A DNA stretch of 64,000 nucleotides from Novosphingobium naphthalenivorans NBRC 102051. GTDB taxonomy: Bacteria; Pseudomonadota; Alphaproteobacteria; Sphingomonadales; Sphingomonadaceae. Position 1 is the first letter of the stretch. Each line of letters begins with the position of its first letter. This document shows, piece after piece, positions 58,768-64,000 of this stretch. Where the stretch lies: assembly GCF_001590985.1 (NCBI RefSeq), contig NZ_BCTX01000022.1, positions 1 through 64,000 of the forward strand, written 5' to 3'. Below the pieces are notes generated by a model that did no database searches, was not told the origin of the DNA, and worked only from the letters and a program-made list of their open reading frames with translations. The position numbers and the translations under genes were made by a program.

Positions 58768-61700
58768 GTGTCAGCACCAGACTTCTCACTGCTCACCAAA
58801 CGGCGTTTCGCGCCGATGTTCGTGGTCCAGTTCCTGGGCGCCTTCAACGACAACCTGCTCAAGTACGCCATGCTGCTGCTGGCGAACTACGGAATCCTCA
58901 AGGACGCGCCGGAGCAGGCGGGAATGCTCTCGGTAATCGCCACCGGGCTGTTCACTCTGCCTTATTTCCTGTTCTCGGCGCTGGCCGGCCAGATCGCGGA
59001 CCGCATCGACAAGGGCACGCTGGTGCGCTGGGTGAAGCTGGCCGAAGTGGGCATCATGGGCGTGGCGCTGGTGGGCTTTGCCTGGCAGTCCATCGCGCTG
59101 CTGCTCGCCAGTCTGTTCCTGATGGGCCTGCATTCCACCGTGTTCGGCCCGGTCAAGTATTCGATCCTGCCCCAGCACCTCACCGAGCACGAGATCATGG
59201 GCGGCACCGGCCTGATCGAGGCGGGCACGTTCCTGGCGATCCTGACCGGGCAATTGCTCGCCGGGCAGGTTCCGCCGTGGGAGGCCGGGCTTGTCGCCAT
59301 GGGCCTTGCCACGCTGGGCTATCTCGCAGCGCTGGCGATCCCCCCTGCTCCGCCCAGCCGCGGCGGCCATCCGGTCGACTGGAACGTCGCGCGCGGCACC
59401 TGGCACGTGCTGACCACCGCGCACAAGGGCCGCGGCGTGTGGCTGGCGGTGCTGGGCATCAGCTGGTTCTTCACCGCAGGCGCGGTGCTGCTCACTGAAT
59501 TCGTGCCGCTCGTCTCCGATACGCTGAACGCGCAGAAGGATGTGGCGACGCTGTTCCTGGTGATCTTCTCGGTCACGATCGCGCTCGGTTCGATGACCGT
59601 GAACCGCCTGCTGGGCGGAGAGGTCTCGGCGAAGTACGTGCCCGTCAGCGCGCTGGCGCTGGCTGCGGGCCTGATCGACCTGTCGTTCTCCACCAGCCTG
59701 TTCACAGTCACCTATCCCGAGGCGAGCGTCGGCCAGTTCTTCGCCAGCGCCGGGTCCTGGCGGATCATCGCCGATCTGGTCGTGATCGCCTTTTCGGGCG
59801 GCATGTTCATCGTCCCGCTCTATGCAATCCTCCAGGTGCGTGCCGCGCCCGACGAACGCTCGCAGGTGATCGCCGCCAACAACATCCTCAATGCCGGAAT
59901 GACCGTCACCGCCGTCGCGGTGGTTGCCGGGCTGCTCGGCGTGGGCGCCAGCGTGCCGCAAGTGATCGGCGTGCTGGGCCTCGCGACGCTGGTCGTCGCG
60001 CTGGTCTCGGTCTGGCTGCTGCCCGAAACGCTGTTCAAGGCGGTGATCCGCATCGTCCTCAAGGTTCTGTACCGCGTCGAAGTGACCGGGATCGAGAACA
60101 TGCCAAAGCCCGGCGAGCGCGCGGTCGTGGTCGTCAACCACCTCTCCTATCTCGACGGCGTGCTGCTCGGCGCCTTCCTGCCCGGCAAGCCGACCTTCGC
60201 GGTGCACACCGCCATTGCCAGGAGCTGGTGGATACAGCCCTTCCTCAAGCTGTTCCGCGCCTTTCCGGTCGATCCCACCAACCCGATGTCGGCCAAAGCC
60301 ATGGTGCGCACCGTGCGCGAGGGGAACACGCTGGTGATCTTCCCCGAAGGCCGCATCACTGTGACCGGCGCGCTGATGAAAGTGTTCGACGGCCCCGGCA
60401 TGGTCGCCGACAAGGCCGATGCGCCGATCGTCCCGGTGCGCCTCAACGGCCCGCAGTACAGCCCGCTCTCGCACCTCAAGGGCAAAGTTCGCACGCGGCT
60501 GTTCCCCAAGGTGACGATCGACGTGCTGCCGCCGCGCCGCTTTGCCATTGAGGGCGAAATGTCCGCCCGCGCCCGCCGCGCCATCGCCGGCCGCCGTCTC
60601 TACGACGAGATGAGCGCGATGATCTTCGCCACCACGGATACGGACCGCACCCTGTTCTCCGCCCTGTGCGAGGCGCGCGCGATCCACGGCGGCAAGGCCA
60701 AGGTTGTGGAAGACGTGAAACGCCAGCCGCTCTCGCTCGACCGGCTGATCCTGGGCTCCGAACTGCTGGGCGACCGCCTTGCCTACCGCACCCGCCCCGG
60801 CGAGGCGGTCGGCCTGCTGCTGCCCAATGTGAACGGCGCCGCGCTCGCTTTCTTTGCGCTGCAGGCCGAAGGGCGCGTGGCGGCGATGCTCAATTTCACA
60901 GCCGGGCTGACCAACCTGCTCTCCGCCTGCGAAACCGCCGAGATCCGCACCGTGGTCACCGCGCGCGCCTTCGTCGAACAGGCGAAGCTGCAGGATACCG
61001 TCAATGCGCTGGAGGCCAGCGGATGCATGGTCCTCTATCTGGAAGACCTTGCGCAGGAGATCGGCACGGGCGCGAAGCTGTGGCACATGCTGCTCAGGAA
61101 GGGCGCTGAAGGCCGCCACGCCAGGCTGAAGATCGCGCCCGATGCACCCGCCGTGATCCTGTTCACCAGCGGCTCGGAAGGCACCCCCAAAGGCGTCGTC
61201 CTGTCCCACCGCAACCTCCTGGCGAACTGCGCCCAGCTTGCCGCGCGGATCGACTTCAACCCCAGCGACGTGGTGCTGAACGCGCTGCCGGTGTTCCACT
61301 CGTTCGGCCTGACCGGCGGCACGCTGCTGCCGATCCTCAATGGCATCCGGACGGTGTTCTACCCTAGCCCGCTGCACTACCGGATCGTCCCCGCGCTCGC
61401 CTATGATTGCAACGCGACGATCCTGTTCGGCACCGACACCTTCCTTTCCGGCTATGCCCGCATGGCGCACGGCTACGACTTCTATTCGCTGCGCTACATC
61501 TTCGCGGGCGCCGAAAAGGTGCGCGAGGAAACCCGCAAGGCCTATTCGGAAAAATTCGGCCTGCGCATCCTCGAAGGCTACGGCGCCACCGAGTGCGCGC
61601 CGGTGATCGCGGTGAACACGCCGATGCATTTCCAGGCGGGAACCGTCGGCCGCCTGCTGCCCGCGATGGAAGCCCGGCTCGAAGCAGTGCCCGGCATTGC

Positions 61701-62163
61701 CGAAGGCGGCCGCCTCTTCGTGAAAGGCCCCAATGTCATGACCGGCTACATGCTGGCGAGCGCGCCGGGCAAGCTGCAGCCGCCCGAGGAAGGCTGGCAC
61801 GACACCGGCGACATCGTCACCATCGACGAAGCCGGCTTCGTCACCATCCGCGGCCGCGCCAAGCGCTTTGCCAAGATCGGCGGCGAAATGGTCTCACTCC
61901 CGGCCGTGGAAGGCTATGCGGCAAAGGTCTGGCCCGACGGCGAACACGCCGTCGTCACCCGCCCCGATGCGAAGAAGGGCGAGCAACTGGTGCTGTTCAC
62001 CACCACCCCGCAGGCCGATCCCAAGGCCCTGCTCGAATGGGGTCGCGCCAACGGTGTCACGGAACTGATGCTGCCACGCGATATCCGCGTGCTGGGCGCG
62101 CTGCCGGTGCTGGGTACAGGCAAGCTCGACTATGTGACGCTGGGCGAGATGGCGAAAGAGTAA
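58768..62163 (+). CDS. LplT-PlsC-Aas fusion: acyl-[ACP]-phospholipid O-acyltransferase
   Basis: A 1131-residue three-part protein for lysophospholipid recycling. Residues about 1-425 form a 12-helix MFS flippase of the LplT kind; about 430-640 is a PlsC-type acyltransferase with the HX4D motif NHLSYLD and IFPEGRITVTG; about 655-1131 is an adenylate-forming acyl-ACP synthetase domain with ILFTSGSEGTPKGVVLSH and YGATECAPV. In Escherichia coli these are two proteins (LplT, Aas). The GTG at 58768 with AGGAAACGGGG is the start. A divergent TetR regulator likely controls it. The neighbouring gene converges after two bases. Confidence 0.95.
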   Translation: MSAPDFSLLTKRRFAPMFVVQFLGAFNDNLLKYAMLLLANYGILKDAPEQAGMLSVIATGLFTLPYFLFSALAGQIADRIDKGTLVRWVKLAEVGIMGVALVGFAWQSIALLLASLFLMGLHSTVFGPVKYSILPQHLTEHEIMGGTGLIEAGTFLAILTGQLLAGQVPPWEAGLVAMGLATLGYLAALAIPPAPPSRGGHPVDWNVARGTWHVLTTAHKGRGVWLAVLGISWFFTAGAVLLTEFVPLVSDTLNAQKDVATLFLVIFSVTIALGSMTVNRLLGGEVSAKYVPVSALALAAGLIDLSFSTSLFTVTYPEASVGQFFASAGSWRIIADLVVIAFSGGMFIVPLYAILQVRAAPDERSQVIAANNILNAGMTVTAVAVVAGLLGVGASVPQVIGVLGLATLVVALVSVWLLPETLFKAVIRIVLKVLYRVEVTGIENMPKPGERAVVVVNHLSYLDGVLLGAFLPGKPTFAVHTAIARSWWIQPFLKLFRAFPVDPTNPMSAKAMVRTVREGNTLVIFPEGRITVTGALMKVFDGPGMVADKADAPIVPVRLNGPQYSPLSHLKGKVRTRLFPKVTIDVLPPRRFAIEGEMSARARRAIAGRRLYDEMSAMIFATTDTDRTLFSALCEARAIHGGKAKVVEDVKRQPLSLDRLILGSELLGDRLAYRTRPGEAVGLLLPNVNGAALAFFALQAEGRVAAMLNFTAGLTNLLSACETAEIRTVVTARAFVEQAKLQDTVNALEASGCMVLYLEDLAQEIGTGAKLWHMLLRKGAEGRHARLKIAPDAPAVILFTSGSEGTPKGVVLSHRNLLANCAQLAARIDFNPSDVVLNALPVFHSFGLTGGTLLPILNGIRTVFYPSPLHYRIVPALAYDCNATILFGTDTFLSGYARMAHGYDFYSLRYIFAGAEKVREETRKAYSEKFGLRILEGYGATECAPVIAVNTPMHFQAGTVGRLLPAMEARLEAVPGIAEGGRLFVKGPNVMTGYMLASAPGKLQPPEEGWHDTGDIVTIDEAGFVTIRGRAKRFAKIGGEMVSLPAVEGYAAKVWPDGEHAVVTRPDAKKGEQLVLFTTTPQADPKALLEWGRANGVTELMLPRDIRVLGALPVLGTGKLDYVTLGEMAKE

Positions 62164-62165
62164 CG

Positions 62166-62999
62166 CTAAGGTTGCACGCCCATGTCAGAAACCATGGGCG
62201 GTGATGCCGTAAACGGCATCCCGATATTGAGATAGCCGTTGTAAGGCCCTCCTGCGCGGTCCAGGATGACCAGACCGCGCGGGTAAAGCTTTCCCGGCGC
62301 ATTCAGTGTGCGCGGCCCGCATTCGGCATCCCCATCCGTCCCGCGGAGTATGCACACCCAGGCCGAACCACCCTGTCCTGAGGCAAGCACTGTCTTCGTC
62401 CGCTCTTCCGGCAGATATCCTGCCATCGGCAAATATGCCTTACCATCAGGGGACGTGTACGGCACCCGCTTCGCGTGCACGCCGCCGACCAGAACCATTG
62501 TCAGCCCATCCGCAGGTCCCGCCTCAAGGACCAGCGCGGCCATAGCCTTTTCATAGTCGGAACGCGTCTCGTTGGACATCGGCTGTATCGCTCTCACCGC
62601 TTGTATTTCACCGGCCTGCTTCATTCGCCGTAACCACTCCAGCAGCGCGAAAGCGGCTTCGCTGCTGCGTCCGTCCCGCCCTGTTGACCAGAACGGAAGA
62701 GCCAGCACGTGCGACCGCGCATCATCCCCGCCATCCGATGCAAGATAGGCATCGATCACGGTCTGATCCGCCTCAGGAAATTCCAGAGCGACAGTGACCG
62801 TGCGATGGCTCTGTGCGGCGGCGCAAACCAGTTCTGCAAACGACGCGGGCATCTCGCGTGTGCCATGCATCTCGCCAACGACCAGCCAATGGACATCCCT
62901 GTCTTCCAGAACCGCCTCCGCACCTTCGATCGGAACACAAGCCTCCGGAGCAGCAGTCGGGGCCAAGGCCAGCCCAAGACCGAGCAATACTGACAGCAA
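62166..62999 (-). CDS. ChaN/TIKI-like secreted hypothetical protein
   Basis: A 277-residue protein if the TTG at 62999 is used, which opens directly on a signal peptide (LLSVLLGLGLALAPTAAPEA) behind a GGGAG ribosome site; the frame continues to an ATG at 63098 without a sensible N-terminus. The early part has WLVVGEMHGTREMPASF, and a later VALEFPEADQTVIDAY, which recall the ChaN/TIKI fold where a GE-H and a strand-end Glu carry metal-binding residues. A function is not established. It converges on the acyltransferase fusion gene and is divergent from the asparaginase gene. Confidence 0.7.
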   Translation of the reverse strand: MLSVLLGLGLALAPTAAPEACVPIEGAEAVLEDRDVHWLVVGEMHGTREMPASFAELVCAAAQSHRTVTVALEFPEADQTVIDAYLASDGGDDARSHVLALPFWSTGRDGRSSEAAFALLEWLRRMKQAGEIQAVRAIQPMSNETRSDYEKAMAALVLEAGPADGLTMVLVGGVHAKRVPYTSPDGKAYLPMAGYLPEERTKTVLASGQGGSAWVCILRGTDGDAECGPRTLNAPGKLYPRGLVILDRAGGPYNGYLNIGMPFTASPPMVSDMGVQP

Positions 63000-63126
63000 T
63001 TCAATTCTCCCGGTTTCGCAGTCCCCTTCCTTTGCCTTAATCGATTTGCGGGCGTGGTTAATTATTGGCAATATGGCAGGCCGCGCCCCCATTCCCATGC
63101 CGCGTCCGACCGGCTAAACCGCGCCC

Positions 63127-63618
63127 ATGCCTCAAGCCCCCATCCTCGTCGTCACCACCGGCGGCACGATCGACAAGCAGTATTTCGATGCGCTCAGCGA
63201 ATACCAGATCGCCGAGAGCGTAATCGAAGACATGCTGAAAACCTCCCGCGTCACCCACCCGTTCCGCGTGGTGGAACTGATGCGCAAGGACAGCCTCGAA
63301 CTCAGCGATGAGGACCGCGCCCTCATCAAGGCGACGATCGCCGCCGCGCCGGAAACGCATGTCGTGGTCACGCATGGCACCGATACCATGACCGAGACGG
63401 CCAAGGTCCTGGCGGACATCGAAGGAAAGACCATCGTTCTGACCGGCGCTTTGGCCCCGGCACGCTTTGCCGAAAGCGATGCCCCGTTCAATCTCGGCAT
63501 GGCCTTCGCCTGCTGTCAGGCGGCAAGACCGGGTGTATGGATTACTATGAACGGCTCAGTATTTAATGGCCTCAAAGTAAAGAAGGACCGGGCGGCAGGT
63601 AAGTTTTCCATAATTTAA
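63127..63618 (+). CDS. Single-domain asparaginase family protein
   Basis: A 163-residue protein equal to the N-terminal domain of type I/II asparaginases. TTGGTIDKQ (Thr nucleophile region, residues 10-18) and VTHGTDTMTETAKVL (second Thr-Asp-Lys set) are intact. Full asparaginases are about 320-350 residues and need a second domain for the active site formed between subunits; this short form ends at GKFSII with its own stop. Short family members are known in databases and annotated as asparaginase domain proteins, so it need not be a fragment. The ATG at 63127 is followed by MPQAPILVVTTGG. Confidence 0.88.
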   Translation: MPQAPILVVTTGGTIDKQYFDALSEYQIAESVIEDMLKTSRVTHPFRVVELMRKDSLELSDEDRALIKATIAAAPETHVVVTHGTDTMTETAKVLADIEGKTIVLTGALAPARFAESDAPFNLGMAFACCQAARPGVWITMNGSVFNGLKVKKDRAAGKFSII

Positions 63619-63620
63619 TC

Positions 63621-63638
63621 TATGCAATCGTTTGCATA
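63621..63638. promoter_or_regulatory. Palindrome TATGCAA-TCGT-TTGCATA
   Basis: Perfect 7-bp mirrors with a 4-nt spacer, starting three bases after the asparaginase stop codon, in A+T-rich DNA. TTGCA/TGCAA half sites recur in the promoter-like blocks of the small-RNA locus (5648, 5831) and at 51843. Whether one regulator sees them all is unknown. Confidence 0.4.
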
Positions 63639-63720
63639 AGCAAGAACTGCCACAATCACTCTGCCCGGAAGTAAACTTTCGGAAACCATTCTTCTCTATA
63701 TGTAACTCTCACTGCAACAG

Positions 63721-63789
63721 CTTTCGCAGTGGCAGGTAGCGGCGCACACCCCCCGTTCCCCCCGTAGCGCCGCTACCTGTCTGCGAAAG
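63721..63789. repeat. Long imperfect inverted repeat near the right edge
   Basis: CTTTCGCAG + 3 nt + CAGGTAGCGGCGC on the left (63721-63745) mirrors GCGCCGCTACCTG + 1 nt + CTGCGAAAG on the right (63767-63789), giving 9 and 13 bp of stem around a small bulge and a 21-nt C-rich loop. No T-tract follows, so a mobile or structural repeat is more likely than a terminator. The remaining bases to the window end (63790-64000) hold no supported gene. Confidence 0.8.
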
Positions 63790-64000
63790 AACCTCCTCCC
63801 TTCTCAGGCAGAGCCATCTTCTTCGCTTCCATGCCGGCTTCGCCAGAGCCACCGGGCCGGGAGACGCCCGGCCAGGCAGGCCAGCCAACCGGCCTGAAAC
63901 CTCCGGCATATCTCGCGCGTTTCGTGACAAGTTGCCTTCGCCCACGTCTCTTTGCTCGCCTTTTCGCGTCCAGCGGTTCATCAGGCGTTGAGGCAGCCGG

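Noticed and set aside
58786..61800. 1004-codon open frame on the minus strand opposite the acyltransferase fusion
   Set aside because: It mirrors the codon pattern of the real gene in GC-rich DNA. The product is His/Gln/Arg/Ala-rich with no domain, and no ribosome site is seen.
63709..63981. 90-codon minus-strand frame at the right edge
   Set aside because: It passes through the long inverted repeat and has low-complexity Arg/Gly/Ala content; no support.

Overview
The window is GC-rich, densely packed alphaproteobacterial chromosome. Several arrangements point to the Sphingomonadales, most likely a Novosphingobium- or Sphingobium-like genus: aat followed by DUF2155 and NDUFA12-type complex I accessory genes, a short-chain-fatty-acyl (ScfR/RamB-type) regulator facing isocitrate lyase, a DipM/NlpD-like four-LysM protein behind surE, and many intergenic inverted repeats. 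This is inference from gene content; no 16S rRNA gene is present. I see no prophage, transposase, CRISPR array or replication origin.

Layout. 1-5.6 kb: surE, LysM/M23 factor, K+ channel, DUF1761 membrane protein, rimO. 5.6-6.0 kb: a tandem pair of near-identical units (period 183 bp), each with a promoter-like block, a 27-nt core and a UNCG-loop terminator, read here as twin small RNAs. 6.0-10.7 kb: CinA/MoaB-like protein, a UbiC-fold protein, a divergent SDR/AraC pair, an A+T-richer orphan, trmL. 11-16.2 kb (minus strand): the tRNA-Trp/secE/nusG/rplK/rplA block, interrupted by a 503-aa membrane protein and by an acyltransferase. 16.3-21.8 kb: aat overlapping a DUF2155 lipoprotein tail to tail, NDUFA12, a Cds1-like PLP enzyme with divergent Lrp regulator, YkgJ, DUF192, recX. 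21.9-30.8 kb: fatty acyl-AMP ligase, GMC oxidoreductase, asnB, DUF2721, manA/manC (GDP-mannose supply) and a TonB-type protein. 30.9-34.3 kb: glyoxylate-shunt control (ScfR regulator, palindromic operator, aceA). 34.5-39.5 kb: two GGDEF-EAL proteins in series, then pfkB. 40.6-41.8 kb: non-coding or decayed DNA. 41.8-44.7 kb: MFS and MATE efflux pumps. 44.7-53 kb: a chemotaxis operon (STAS-cheA-cheR-cheB-cheD-cheY-cheW-109 aa ORF) ending at a 17-bp stem terminator, with a divergent second CheB that lacks the catalytic histidine. 53-58.6 kb: an EmrAB/NodT tripartite efflux operon and two TetR regulators with visible operators. 58.8-63.6 kb: an LplT-PlsC-Aas fusion, a ChaN-like secreted protein and a single-domain asparaginase.

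Functional themes are cell envelope and lipid handling (SurE, LysM/M23, FAAL, Aas fusion, acyltransferase, GDP-mannose), signalling for motility or lifestyle (two c-di-GMP proteins, che cluster) and efflux. The observations most worth following are the tandem small-RNA locus, the pseudo-catalytic CheB, the FAAL-asnB-GMC neighbourhood, and the antiparallel overlap of the aat and DUF2155 tails. I did not find an unmistakable new multi-gene system; these are the closest candidates.
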